From: Siphlonurus alternatus
Taxonomy: Eukaryota > Arthropoda > Insecta > Ephemeroptera > Siphlonuridae
Reading direction: 5' to 3'
Length of the DNA stretch: 64,000 nt
Assembly: GCA_949825025.1 (NCBI GenBank)
Contig: OX463779.1
Location: forward strand, 44,400,249 to 44,464,248
How positions within the stretch are numbered: the first letter of the stretch is position 1; every line of letters starts with the position of its first letter. The position numbers were made by a program, and so were the translations under genes. The notes below the pieces were generated by a model. That model made no database searches, had not been told where the DNA came from, and saw nothing but the letters and a program-made list of their open reading frames with translations. Shown here piece after piece: positions 1 to 12,360 of the stretch.

Positions 1-1150
1 TTTTCTTCTCACACTACTCTCTCGCAGTAGCAGCGTGTAGTATTTCTTTGTACCGCGTCGATGCATTTTTCCCACTATATTCTCACCTCATTCAACTATA
101 ATATATAGTACGTATATATAATATTATTCTCTCTCTTTTTTTACCTTTCTATCTTTATACGCATATATTCACACACACATAAGAAGAGAGCTTGAAATTA
201 TATTAACTTCAATTCCCCCTTCTCTCATATTATTAAGAGACAGTAAGTGAAACCTCAACGCATATAGAAGCAGCTTTTATATATACTTGACACTATATTA
301 TATAATATACTATGGTGTATAATATTCATTCCTTCTTTAATTTACGACAATCTTAGTGTGGTGGTACGATATGGCATCATAAAGTTAGTTAGCTAATTAT
401 AATTATCTCTATACCACTGTTACAATTACTGGTACTATAATCCTCTCTCTCTCTCTCTCTCCCTCCCTCTCTCTCTCTCTCTCTCTCCGCCACCTGTTAT
501 CATTGTCTCTGAAATAAGACAGTGATTATCTGGTTACTTAAAGGCGAGTCTTATCAAAGTGAACATCACTGCAGTCAACCGTGCTATTCTGTGGCAAAGG
601 GCGCACATCTTATATGCAATATTATTATACGACGAGAAACAGTATAAGAGGAAACGTCGTGTGCCTTAATAATAAACACTCAAAAGTTTTTTATATTTCT
701 TAAAGCGGATATTCCCACAAACTTAAATCTTCCCAGACAACTATAGTAGTAGCACCAAGAACATTCATTAATACAGCTCACACAATAACTTTTTTTAAAT
801 GAATTAACCTTGAAATTATAAATAAAGAAAAAAAAATATGTATACTTGTAATAATAATTCATGATAATAATAATATTTTTTATATAAAAAATATTGTGAA
901 AATTATTGAAATAGGTTGAGATATTAATTATATGAAAATCTAGCTTACAAAATTCAATTTTATTAGTAAGTAAAAATTTTAACCAGGCACCTTAGGCCTC
1001 CTGTTACTTCTGGACACCATGAACTTTACTCCTGCTTGGTTTGTAGACATTACCACGAAGTCTATGGTGAATAAAAAATCTTTTAATATCGGAAGAAATT
1101 GAAAGAATAAGTACTCTTCTTATAATATGCCTCAACCAAAGTTACAAATC
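1..1150. other. AT-rich non-coding stretch with a (CT)n tract
   Basis: I see no gene here. The sequence is AT-rich with short open frames only. A CT dinucleotide tract, interrupted by CCCTCCCTC, runs from about 443 to 487. Nothing else stands out. Confidence 0.6.
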
Positions 1151-1398
1151 TGCCCCGAGTTTAACTAAATTTCATCTTTTATTCGCTATTAAACTCTCCT
1201 CTCGTCTTTTCTCCTCTTATTTTGCACCATTTTAGAGGAAAAAAGACGATATTACGTCTTTTTCCTCTTCTTGAACACAAAATGTTAGAAATATTGTTTT
1301 CATTTCATTCTCAGTTTGAGCGAAGAAGAAATAAGATGTGTTTTAGAGGTAAAAAGATTAGAAGATGAGTTGAACGCATAATTTTTCAACTATAAGGG
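1151..1398 (+). repeat. Dispersed repeat family A, copy 1
   Basis: This is the first of five copies of one roughly 250-bp family in the window; the others are at 12361, 43781, 52108 and 56123. Shared landmarks, in order, are a pyrimidine-rich CTCTCCTCTCGTCTTTTCTC, then TTTTAGAGGAAAAAAGACG with its inverted partner CGTCTTTTTCCTC, then AAATGTTAGAAATATTG, a TTGAGCGAAGAAG block and a terminal AATTTTTCAACTATAAGGG. Better-preserved copies begin TACCC and end GGGTA, which suggests a MITE with short terminal inverted repeats. No coding capacity is visible. The superfamily is not assigned. Confidence 0.7.
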
Positions 1399-2544
1399 AC
1401 ATCTTTCCGTGTATTTGAACTGCAGCCTATAGCAAGTGAGGCAGAAGTAAAATTCGTGCTGTCCATAGATGTACGATGGGTTGAAAATATTTAAATTGTA
1501 AATAATATTACCCTCTTATAATTTATTAAATTAAAGTAAATAATCATGTATTTTAATACATGAGTTCTGTATCATTATAGTTGTCAACTCATTAACTTTG
1601 TTAGATGACCAAAATTAGACTTTGATTAAAATCAATCTTAAGTCATGTTTATTAAACAGTAGGTAGAAAAACTGGTTTTTGTATTTAAAAATATGTGACA
1701 TCATAATATGAACAAAAAATATATCCCAATCCTACATTTTATATAACTTTCTACTATATAATATACATATAGCAACCGTGAAAATGAGAGTTGTTTTCAC
1801 TCTATTTTTTTTTTTTCATCACTTTGTAAGTTAGTCGTTTCAATAAAATAAATTGAATCTTTGAATAAATATATATAAAAAAAAAATAAAATAAAACACT
1901 TGGATGCTTCTTAAAAGTCAATATATCTCTTGGGATGGAATGAATTACAAAAACGTAAAGAGAAGTAATTCACTCAATTGATCTTACACTTGAGTTGCTA
2001 TACTACACCAATAAATAAAAAAAAAAGGCATACTATATATAGTTCTTATACTAAACGAGTCTCAATAATGTTCCTAGAATACAAAACAATATGCAGATAC
2101 TTCGTTATAGAGTATTAATAAGCCTCTTGACTGTCAATGCGAATCATAACTCAATAAATGTGCTTTTCACAGTGTAAAGTAAATATATGCTAAATATTTT
2201 GATTAAATTATTATTATATGCTAATATATAATACTAATAAAGATATAATATCATTAAAATATTCTTAATGTTGAGTTAATGAGAGATAGAAAATTATTTG
2301 CTTATTAATAAAAGTTGTTTTTAGAAGCTTATTATACAACTAAAAATAATAATTGATTAAAAATCAATATATCAAATTCTGATAAAATGTACAGTTTATT
2401 TGATACAGTTCAGGAAGAGACTTGAACAACAGCTATTAATGCAATAGCTTTTTAAAAATTATCATTTAAAGAAGGATTTTAGAATAATTTACTTGTTTGC
2501 TGTATTGTATTGGTGATTTCTATTATAAATTATACTTTATGTAT
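1399..2544. other. AT-rich non-coding stretch
   Basis: No gene, RNA or recognisable repeat is visible. It consists of AT-rich sequence with short homopolymer runs. Confidence 0.55.
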
Positions 2545-2734
2545 GGTGGATTTTCATGAGCGACAATGGCGATGCGATGCGATTTTGACGTAAAAAATGT
2601 AAAATTCTATAATTTTGGCCGGATATTGCGTTATTTACGGTGCTCTTATCACCAAATATGGCCGCCAATGGATGCTACAGCAAGTGCGCATTATTCGCGT
2701 CGTAGGCTGGAAATCGTCCATGTAAATCCACCTT
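2545..2734. mobile_element. MITE family D, copy 1 (diverged)
   Basis: The segment begins GGTGGATTTTCATG and ends CATGTAAATCCACC, imperfect terminal inverted repeats. It shares internal sequence, inverted, with the copy at 37903-38082: GCGATGCGATGCGATTTTGACGT here matches the complement of ACGTCAAAATCGCGTCGC there, and both carry an AATATGGCCG(C/T)CAATG block. The 70-residue open frame starting at 2566 lies inside this repeat and is not a gene. Confidence 0.65.
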
Positions 2735-4600
2735 CAGTCGAAAATGAGCTGTCTGCTATAACATCGTCATTGTTTTAATTAATATAATATACTTTGATAA
2801 AACGTTTATACAATATTATATGATCCGGTTATATTATATTAAATAAGTGTACCAGGTAACCTATATGTATTTGCTCTTCATTAGATCTGTATTACTTTGC
2901 ACAACATGAATATGTATGGAGGTTTTACGGCAGAAGGGCTAGTAGTTAAATCAACTGATTTAACATATTTATAATGTACATCGTGCGTGAAACAGCCAGC
3001 ACGTGATGTATACGTACACTCAACGTACTAAAATACGCCTCTCATGAAATGCAATATGTGGGCGTTTAACTTAATCATATGTAATATTATATAATCTCTC
3101 TAAATTGTATTAAATATATATATGAACAAAATTAATTTTAACTATGTCACCAATGAATAATATTTTTAAAGCTCATATTTCAACCAGATTAATTTTAATC
3201 CTTCTATAATCAAAAATTTATTTTCCTTTTCCTCTTAAAATCTCAAATTTATAGCGGTTACTTTAATGAATTTAAAAAGATAATAATGATAAATTTAAAA
3301 TATATCACAATCTTCAAAAAGGGGGTATAAAAAGGAAGTACATGATGGTTAAATTAATTTTTGATATCATTAGCAATTTTTATTACATTGATAATTTTCT
3401 TTGTTATAATAATTATCATCATACTAAACTTTTTGCCTAAAAACTAATGTACTGTAATTTAATTTATTTTTTATCGAAATTTAGAGGACAGCTTTTAGCC
3501 AAATGTAATACACAATACATACGTAAGCCTGAAGACTCTATATAATCTCTTGGTTAGTCTCTTTCTCTCAAGAAAATATGGCACATTGAGATTAATGAAA
3601 TTTTGATAATTATTTATTGTAAAAAATTAACATCCCTTAATTTATTTTATGTATAATAATCATTTTCTTCTATACCAAACCAAAGATGTTATACAATTTT
3701 TTTTAAATTGTATTTTCTCTTGTTTTAATAACCTAGAAAAAAATTCATACAAAAAAATAAGTATGTAAATATTTACAGCACTTACTGTAATATTTGAGTG
3801 GTTCCAATTATCGTTACATTTAGGTACACTTTAGGTAACAAGCAACCCAAAGCTTTAGACACGTAACCCACTCTTCTATACCCTGTTGCCTTCAGTTTTT
3901 CCAGCTTGAAAGTATAAGCTAGACCACTACGTAATTATTAATTCATCTCAACGGCTTGCCTGCATCAGCTTTTATACATACACACAAAAACTTTAAATTT
4001 GTAGTAGATAGCAGGTTGGTTTAAAAAAAGAAGTAGTATACACTTTTCTTTTTTTCATGCATGTAATGTACTAAAGCAAAAGCAAGGTATAGAGAGAGGT
4101 GTATGTAAGGTTTTACACTTGGGAAATATTGTATAATGTTTTTGATGAAAGAACATTACATGAAAAGATGAAAAAAACAACAAGATTTTAATACTTTTTC
4201 TAACAAATTATTGTAGAAATTTTACTGGCAAATGAATATAAGGTCACATGAAAAGATTATTTTTGGTTTCAAAAGAACATTTTATAAATAAATAAAAAAA
4301 GTATAGGAAAAGGTATTTAAATTGTTGGTATTTAAATTATATGTAAAAAGTCAGACTTTTATTAGCAAAAGTTAATCGTTACATATTTAAGACAGAAATA
4401 TAACGATGCTAGTTGTAACCCTTTTTTTTTTTTTTACAATCTAGTTTAAAAAAAATAGCATATCTATATAATGAGAACCAATTGAGTAAATCGTTTTTAG
4501 TTATAGAAAACTAAATTAATTGCTTATCGATTATCATATACTGTGGTAATAATAAAAATTCCTTTTAATTCATAAAATAATTGTCATGTGGACTAACAAA
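2735..4600. other. AT-rich non-coding stretch
   Basis: No coding region, RNA gene or clear repeat is visible in these 1.9 kb. It holds scattered poly-A and poly-T runs and short TA tracts. Confidence 0.5.
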
Positions 4601-4890
4601 AAAAACAGCGTGTGTGATTGGGGGACTGATTGGAGATGGAACAAAAGTCTGGCCATGCTGCGTGTCGGCTCAAGCACCTTGCTGGACCAGGTGATGCTAG
4701 CACCTGTTCTCTGACCGTGCGCATCCCCCCCACCCACCGTCTGGCACACGCTCTAAGCCGGCCCTGATGCTGCTGTTGGCTGACAGCGGCTAAGCTAAAC
4801 TAGCTCTACCAGGGTGGGTCTTAGTATAGCAGCTGAACTTTAAGGTATACCTGAAGCAATAAATCTTTCATTTTTTTTTACAACAAAATC
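4601..4890. other. GC-richer island ending in AATAAA
   Basis: A roughly 280-bp segment is clearly richer in G+C than its surroundings, with CCCCCCCACCC and several CTG-rich pieces. On the plus strand it ends with AATAAATC about 30 bp before a T-run, at 4859-4864. This could be the 3' end of a non-coding transcript or an old retroposed sequence. I find no convincing open frame or known RNA motif. Function unknown. Confidence 0.35.
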
Positions 4891-4932
4891 GTTTGTTTCA
4901 ATGTCAAACTTCTGATCTATTGTTGCTATTAT

Positions 4933-5282
<350 letters not shown>

Positions 5283-5500
5283 AGTGAATGTTCGAAGTAT
5301 TGAAGCCAGAGAGAAGATAAAGAGACAGAGAGGTAGTATCTGCCACAACGCGCCGCAGTGAGCGCACGATGGTATATCCCCAAACCCCACAGCCACTAAA
5401 ACCGCAGCACCAGACTCTCATAGGACCTGGCTGCCGATACCAACACACACTAATCCACAGTAGTCTACCCCCAACCTTCATCAATCGAACACAGAATCGT
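5283..5500 (-). repeat. GC-richer segment, possible retroposon body with an (ATTT)n tail
   Basis: A unique-looking 200-bp segment, much richer in G+C than its flanks, ends exactly where the AAAT array begins. On the minus strand this reads as a unique body followed by (ATTT)n, the arrangement typical of SINE or LINE tails that seed tetranucleotide arrays. I do not recognise the body and found no second copy here. The minus-strand frame across it is unlikely to be a gene, because it runs straight into the microsatellite. Confidence 0.35.
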
Positions 5501-5811
5501 TAATGATGACCTTACTACTACTGCATACTATATAATAATTGATTTATTTGGCCATATAGACACTAAAGTAAAATAAATGGCACTGGATTCATCCTTTATA
5601 ATTGAACACAAATATATCTTTATATAAATCTGTATTGAAATATTTTGCTTTATATAATCTCATATATCTACAAAATTTAACTATGATATACAGCAACAAT
5701 ATATATAGAATAATCATTCCAAATTTACTCCAATATTAAAAATAATCTGCGCATATATATAGAAAGCTCTTCCGGTAAATTTTGGGATCATTATATTTTT
5801 AATATGTGCGT

Positions 5812-5853
<42 letters not shown>

Positions 5854-6011
5854 CTCAACATGACGATGGCAATAATATATTGAGCTTAACACAATATATG
5901 AGGTAGTTTTGCATAGCAATGATTTCATGGGTTATGTGGTCATATAATCATAAAATCCTTAGAAATTGCTTTTAAAAAGAGAAATCATCTGAATTCACAA
6001 TGTAAAATGTT

Positions 6012-6079
<68 letters not shown>

Positions 6080-6093
6080 GAGTTGCCGTGGAT
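5501..6093. repeat. AT-rich stretch with T-tract and (TA)n
   Basis: No gene is seen. A long T homopolymer occupies about 5812-5853. A (TA)n tract at about 6014-6076 ends 17 bp before the adjacent MITE. Confidence 0.7.
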
Positions 6094-6307
6094 CAAAAGG
6101 GGTTATATCCAAGCCCAACTGGGATTGAATTTTGGAGCCATGGTTATATGAACAATAATATTTTTTCAGACCACTTTTGAACCTGGATTTGGAAAAATAA
6201 CTATGCTTGTCTTTTCAAATCTATATGGTTCAAAAAAAATTAATGTTCATGCATCAGCTGAGGCTAAAAAATTCAATCCCAGTTGGGCTTGGATATAACC
6301 CCTTTTG
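6094..6307. mobile_element. MITE E with about 50-bp terminal inverted repeats
   Basis: The element starts CAAAAGGGGTTATATCC and ends with its complement GGATATAACCCCTTTTG. The arms continue through AAGCCCAACTGGGATTGAA on the left and the matching sequence on the right, to a total of about 50 bp with few mismatches. The roughly 110-bp centre is AT-rich and non-coding. No clear target duplication is visible, so the superfamily is not assigned. Confidence 0.85.
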
Positions 6308-7751
6308 TTCTGCGGCGCCTTATATACTGCTCGGCCATCGTTAATTAAATAAATCAAAATTCCTTTAAAATTTGTGTATTAACATGTAGAACTCTCTATA
6401 TACGTAAATATATTAACCATGCCATGAAAGCCCAATATATTATATCAATACAATTTATTATTTGAATAACCAATGTTTTCTGTAATCAAATATTAAAATT
6501 AATGAGCAACTGTAACTACATCAGGTATTTCAGATTTATATTCAGTAATACCTTTTCACCATTTGACCTCAGTTTCTAAGTATTGCAAAACAAAATAATC
6601 ATTCAATCAATATTCATATATGATGTGTTTAATGTGTTTATATAGTTGATTTGATTTGTTTACAAATAATTAAGTCACTTCAATGAATATTTGATTTCAT
6701 GACAAGAGTTTGACAAACATTAAATAAAGCTATTTTATAACCTATATAACGTTACATGTGATAAAGTAAATATAATATATAGTCATGGTTTTATATACCA
6801 CAAAATATATGAATAATAAAAAAAAAGTTATAATATTTTTGGTAAACATTATCAAAACAAACTCTAAAAATGACTTTACACAAATATATATAGCATTATA
6901 ATATATATAGTATATTTATATGGAAAAACGTGTGCACCAGAGTATCTATATATTATATAACATGCATATTAAAACTGGAGCACTATAAAATCCACAGTAA
7001 TATACATATATAGTACATACATCAGAGAAGAGAGAACATAAGTATATGTACACACATATAAAACATATTTTGGTACAGTGAGTTGAAAATTCTAACCACT
7101 TTATAATATATACATTAAATATATCTTTATGTATATTATATATGAACCATATATAGTATAAGCGAGAGTGTATATAGTGTAGTAATTTTAAATCTGTAAA
7201 TTGTACAGTACTATATAATATGTATTAATATCTAGTGTATACGTCATATTGAAATAGCAACAAGAGAAGCAGGTGTATGTATATGGTTTATGAAGTATGT
7301 ATATGTACTGTTGTTTCTCTGTGTGTATATGTTGGGTTGGAATGAGATTGGAAGTCCATTTACCAGGATGAAAATGTTAAATATTCAGAGCAACACTCTG
7401 GAGTAAAAACACAGCTTCGACGAATATAGCACCGCGGTATCACGCCCCTTCTGCCCCACCCCTCAGGGGGGTTGGAGTAACATAGTGACAATGGGAGGTG
7501 CGATCCCCCCTTTTTTTCCCTGGGGTTACCTCACCACATTGAGCTGCTGGCAACGTTTGTTTACAATGTAATGGAAATTTATAATTATATAGGTCACTTT
7601 TTTTACATAAAATAACGTAAAACTCTCAAAGAATATTGGAAAATATTAAACTCTTATATTTATTAAAAAAAATATATAAATTAATTATTTTTTAAAATGT
7701 TATAAATTTATGAAAATTTTGAATACTAGAGAGCTTTTATATTTATTGAAA

Positions 7752-7803
<52 letters not shown>

Positions 7804-7823
7804 TATGAAATATTTAAAATATT

Positions 7824-7854
<31 letters not shown>

Positions 7855-8172
7855 AATGCATGGATTAAGAAAGACGAGAGAAAAGACAGTATTATAGTAC
7901 CAGCATTATAAAGAATAAGGGGGTAAAAAACTATCGATGAGAAAAAGAATCATCATGTATGTATATAAGACTTTTGAATAAGGCGTAGAAGAAAGAGAAA
8001 AAAAAAAAGAATAAGCAAGCAGAAATGTGAGCTTTTGGTTAGGTGGACAATTTTGCTGGTGCGGGTTTTATATGCGATGATGCGGGTGAATTCTCTCGGT
8101 CGTTGTCACATGTAAGTTTGTGCTACTGCTGACTCGCCGTCATCACCACCACCGCGGGAGCTACCCTAGGAA
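6308..8172. other. AT-rich non-coding stretch with (TA)n and a GC patch
   Basis: No gene is seen. A (TA)n tract lies at about 7757-7798 and a T-run at about 7829-7852. A GC-richer patch at about 7430-7560, containing CCCCACCCCTCAGGGGGG, has no recognisable coding or RNA signal. Confidence 0.5.
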
Positions 8173-8180
8173 ACGAGGAC
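8173..8180. repeat. 8-bp target site duplication (left), hAT MITE 1
   Basis: ACGAGGAC immediately precedes the TAGGGATGGG terminus and is repeated exactly at 8553-8560 after the other terminus. Confidence 0.9.
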
Positions 8181-8552
8181 TAGGGATGGGCGATACCGAT
8201 ACAATAATACTTGGTATCTAATACTCATGCCATGGTGTCGGTATTTATTGCTTCCAGCGATACAATCAGGTATTGATACCTACTCCAGTAGTGCTTGGTA
8301 CTGTGACGTCACAAAGTCATTTGTTGAGGTCAGGTGACTCGTTGATGACGTTATCAGCCCTCCTTAACTAGCAGCCCTCGGAAGTATTATGACGTCACAG
8401 AACCTTGATGACGTCACCAAACAGGCCTGACGGCCATTTTGTATTAGTATCGATACCCGAGTACTTGGGGTCCGATACAATACCGGTATCGACCGAGTAC
8501 TTTAAAAAAGTATCGTATCGAGTACTGCATGACCAGGTATCGCCCATCCCTA
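8181..8552. mobile_element. Non-autonomous hAT element (MITE 1)
   Basis: This 372-bp element begins TAGGGATGGGCGATACC and ends with the exact complement GGTATCGCCCATCCCTA. It is bounded by the perfect 8-bp duplication ACGAGGAC. The terminal sequence and duplication length are those of hAT elements. The interior has many GGTATCGATACC-like and TACTNGGTA pieces in both orientations, probably subterminal transposase sites, plus repeated TGACGTCA motifs. It encodes no transposase; the open frame from 8405 is within the MITE and is not a gene. Confidence 0.95.
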
Positions 8553-8560
8553 ACGAGGAC
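8553..8560. repeat. 8-bp target site duplication (right), hAT MITE 1
   Basis: ACGAGGAC directly follows the TCCCTA end of the element and is identical to the left copy. Confidence 0.9.
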
Positions 8561-9111
8561 ACTACCACTACCGCGGGGACCTACCCCTTATCTGTGGTCT
8601 TCTACAGTATATGCTAAACTGATCCTGTCTCTGATATATACTGCTAACTCAGCATCTATATATATACCCACATCATTTCTCACATGAGTAAACCAAAAGT
8701 CTTCACAATTTTATTTATTTTCTCACACTATATTGATAGAGAAAAATAAGAACTTTTATATAACAATTCTAAACTTTTATTATTATTTAAACAAATTCAG
8801 CAGAAATCTTTTCATTTATTTATACAGTTAAACGATTCAAGTTTTATTATTTGTTTGCTTTACAATGATGATAGTAGTACCGTATACTTCTTTGTCAGCG
8901 ATTAAATTCTCCTGAATTAATTCACTGTTAATATATTCCATGACAACTTTTTACCAATGAGCCAATATAATATGCTAGCTTGTGGACAGTACTTGTTCAC
9001 TTATTTATTTACTATTGCCAGATTTATCCATTATTACAAAATACAACATTTTGTATGAAAATTGTATATATTATACTAGATTAAAATTAATCCATTATTA
9101 TATACGTTTAA
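8561..9111. other. AT-rich non-coding stretch
   Basis: No gene or repeat is recognised. Short frames only. Confidence 0.5.
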
Positions 9112-9187
9112 AGCCTATATTACACGATACAATTTTTCTGATTATTGTATACAATAATCAGAAAAATTGCATCGTGTAATACCGGCT
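9112..9187. mobile_element. 76-bp near-perfect hairpin MITE, TAA duplications (PIF/Harbinger-like)
   Basis: This element is almost one continuous palindrome. It starts AGCCTATATTACACGATAC and ends with the matching GTGTAATACCGGCT, with the centre near TTGTATACAA. TAA flanks both sides (9109-9111 and 9188-9190), consistent with the 3-bp TWA duplications of PIF/Harbinger elements. A larger relative with the same ends lies at 35441-35594. Nothing is encoded. Confidence 0.85.
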
Positions 9188-10249
9188 TAACATTTCAAAA
9201 ATTGTATATAATATACATAACATTAAACACGCTATTATCGTTGATTTCAATAAAAAAATATAATAAAATAATCCTCCAATATCTATTGTGAAGCAAGTAT
9301 TACGTTAGGTGTTAAACTGTCAACAAGAGCAGTTTCTTAAACGTCGAATCTCACCCGTGTTAAATTAGCAAATATATAGTTACACAATGTTAAACAGTCA
9401 AATATTTGCATTAATTGTGTATACATTGCAATGAGATTAATATCCCAACGTATGTATGACTTCAGGTGAGAAATTGTATTAATCTCAGTGGGTTCTAATT
9501 TAATATCTTCATAGATGTTCATGATGCCTCTTACTTAAGTGTAAACATTCATTAAAATCTATTGTAGTAAAAGAGAAATGACTTTGTATGCATTGTGGGT
9601 TGCCAGCCCGCAGGAGTTGTGACCTTTTCTCTATGATAAAATTCATTGTACTTTTCGACAAGTCGAAGGATACGGGCTTGAATTTAAACCATGACATGAA
9701 ATATTCAAATTTACATGATGGGAGTAAAGTCTCTGTAAAATGCAATTACTATATTGCAATATGATGAAAATATTAATACTTTTTCAATCATAAAGCCTAT
9801 ACTGTATATAGAATTTCAATATCCTTAAATAGAAGACAATATATTTTTTTAGTGACAATAGAGGCTTCAAGTGTTCCAATTTTCTCCATAAGCTACCACG
9901 TTATAGAAAATTTGAATTTTTTCTCAGTAAGTATATATATTAAAGCTATTAATTTGAAACCATCTCCTACCCCCAACTTAGGGGTCTTTTGATAATGAAT
10001 CAAGAACTCATTTTCCTTTAAAAAAAATTGCTTTAATACAGCAAAAAAAGCAATTTCGAGTTTCCTTTACATTATAGGTTTGAATAGGACAATGGGAACA
10101 TCGCAAAATCAGCTGACTTGAAACCTCTATATACTAAATTTATGGTGGAAAAAATATAATCATGCATAAATCTACCCTTAATTTAAACAATTTAATTACA
10201 ATTTAATCTACATATTTATATTGTAAATTAACCCTAAGAGGTTAAAGGC
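9188..10249. other. AT-rich non-coding stretch
   Basis: The minus-strand short frames at 9337-9745 show no domain or codon signal that I can recognise. No RNA or repeat is identified. Confidence 0.5.
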
Positions 10250-10410
10250 CTGTTCGTAAACCCTGCTCGGTGTACACTTTCTACACCCAATCGACCTTAC
10301 GCACATGGACATACATAGCCAAGTGTGTAATAAATACAAACCAATCAACCAATCGACCTTATGCACATGAGCATAAGGTCGATTGAGTGTAGAACAGGTT
10401 TTACGAACAG
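10250..10410. mobile_element. MITE F, 161 bp
   Basis: The left end CTGTTCGTAAA and right end TTTACGAACAG are inverted repeats. Pairing continues with interruptions through TACACCCAATCGACCTTA and its partner TAAGGTCGATTGAGTGTA. The CAATCGACCTTA block occurs twice on the left side. No target duplication is evident, and the superfamily is unassigned. Confidence 0.75.
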
Positions 10411-11572
10411 AACTTTTATTTTTGAGGGAACAGTAGCATCGTCACTTAGATACAGACATTGGTCTGCTGCATCAGCGAGCACTGACCATCCAGTGTGAAA
10501 GTCTCAATTTTACCGCCACAGATGTGTTTGCTGATATCCATCAAGCGTGAATATCTCAAACTTGCATGCTCAGCCAACCACGCGGTACAGCGTCTTCATT
10601 TTTTTATTATTATTATGTATATTCCGTCAGCTGCTTACTATAACATACGTGAAGACAGATGTTGATTTTCCAAAAATATAATTTAATATGTCTATATAGT
10701 ACTTTAATTATAGTTTTATTTTATAATAACAAAAATATAAACGCTCAAGTATATAATACTCTAAACACACAATCAGTTTCAAATAATATTTATAAAGGTA
10801 AATGTTTGATTTTATACAAGATGATTTTTTATTTGAATCAGAAAAAAAAAAACGAAAGTTTTAAATTTTAAATGAAAATTATTATTTTTTTTTTTTAAAT
10901 TGAGTGTTTTACATATTTTAAGTTTTGATTATATAGAATTTATAATTTCAAGGTATGAATCCCATGTATCGATTTTATTTTATAACGGAGAAAAAATATC
11001 ATAACATTTTTTCACTATACTTTTTAAATTATAACTGGCAATAGATGTAATATAATACAAGACAATATTTAGTGGTATGCAATGTACTTAATTATGCAGG
11101 CTTGTAATATTAAAAATATAATACAGCGAATATAATTCAAGAATAAAAAATAATTCCATATATCTTAACCTTAATTTACAATACTTGGAAGTTTCATTAA
11201 AAATTACACTCGTACTTAAAAAAATAATATGCATGATAAAAAAAATAACATGATATACTTTTGTACTTTAGTTTTCTTAATTAAAAAGTAAATAACTATC
11301 CTTATGTATAAAAAAACTAAAGAACCATTGTTACAGTTACACATTTTTTTCTCCATCTTTTCATATAAAAATATTAAAAGAAACAAATGCTAACTCGACG
11401 ATATTTTTTACTCGTCTCATTATGAAAAAAAAAAAAAGAAGAAAAAACAGAGAATAAATAAAATATAAAAAGAGTAAATTTCCTGTTATATTATAAATAT
11501 TAAAATATTGCATCTATTTTATCTCTAAAATATTCTTATTGTTGCAGCTATACTGCAGAACTTAATATATTC
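10411..11572. other. AT-rich non-coding stretch
   Basis: No supported gene. A slightly GC-richer patch at about 10430-10600 is unrecognised. The rest is AT-rich with poly-A and poly-T runs. Confidence 0.5.
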
Positions 11573-11695
11573 TGGTTCACATTTAACTTGGTTTTCATTG
11601 TGTTTGTAACGTCTTCAGTTATTGGTGTGTTGATTTGTAACGAAGAATTTCATTGGCCAAACCAAGCCGATGAAAACCAATTTAAATATGAACCA
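11573..11695. mobile_element. Small foldback MITE G
   Basis: The ends TGGTTCACATTTAACTTGG and the partner ending ATATGAACCA form about 26-bp imperfect inverted repeats, continued by GTTTTCAT and ATGAAAAC. The element is about 123 bp, non-coding, with no clear target duplication. Confidence 0.65.
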
Positions 11696-12360
11696 TAGTA
11701 TAAAATGCATCAGTAAGCAGGGAGAGAAAGAGACCATCATTTGGTGACCTAGCAAAGCACCATAGTAGCAGCTTCTAGCACCGTGTCAACCCCACCGTGT
11801 TTCTCCTATCGCTTCATTGTTATTCAGGTGACGTGCTCCAATAGAGAAGGTATTCTACTCACTATAGTATAGGAGGGGTAGCTGCTAGAAGGACAGATTT
11901 GCTCTGGAAACTAGCTGATTCACATCACCGCTATCTCTCTTCCATCTAGTTACACTAGCACTTACACTGTAACATTTCGATGTACGATAATTCAGATTCA
12001 CGATAAACCGCGATAATTCAAATCTAGACCCATATTGACGCGATCACAAGCTCAGACAGTATAAATAGAACAAAATTTGCATTTAGATATTTTTAAAAAG
12101 AGAGAACCACGTTTTGTGTTTACTTGCTTTCAACTTGCAGTATTTACCATTCACTTCATGTGACAAATGCACAATTTATCATTAAATAAAAACAAATAGA
12201 AATTCTATTGTATATTACATCAAATTTACATGTATAAGTGCAATCTTGTGTAGTTATATAACAAAAGAGATTATGTAAATAAAAGTAATTGTGTATATTA
12301 ATAAATTTACACATTCTATCAGTACATACACTATATAGCTATAAATGTACAATATATTAG
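11696..12360. other. Non-coding stretch with a moderately GC-richer part
   Basis: About 11720-11980 is less AT-rich than its surroundings but shows no frame, splice pattern or RNA motif I can recognise. The remainder is AT-rich. Confidence 0.45.

Noticed and set aside
4601..4890. Protein-coding last exon
   Set aside because: Despite the AATAAA and GC-richer composition there is no adequate open frame or recognisable acceptor-linked coding sequence.
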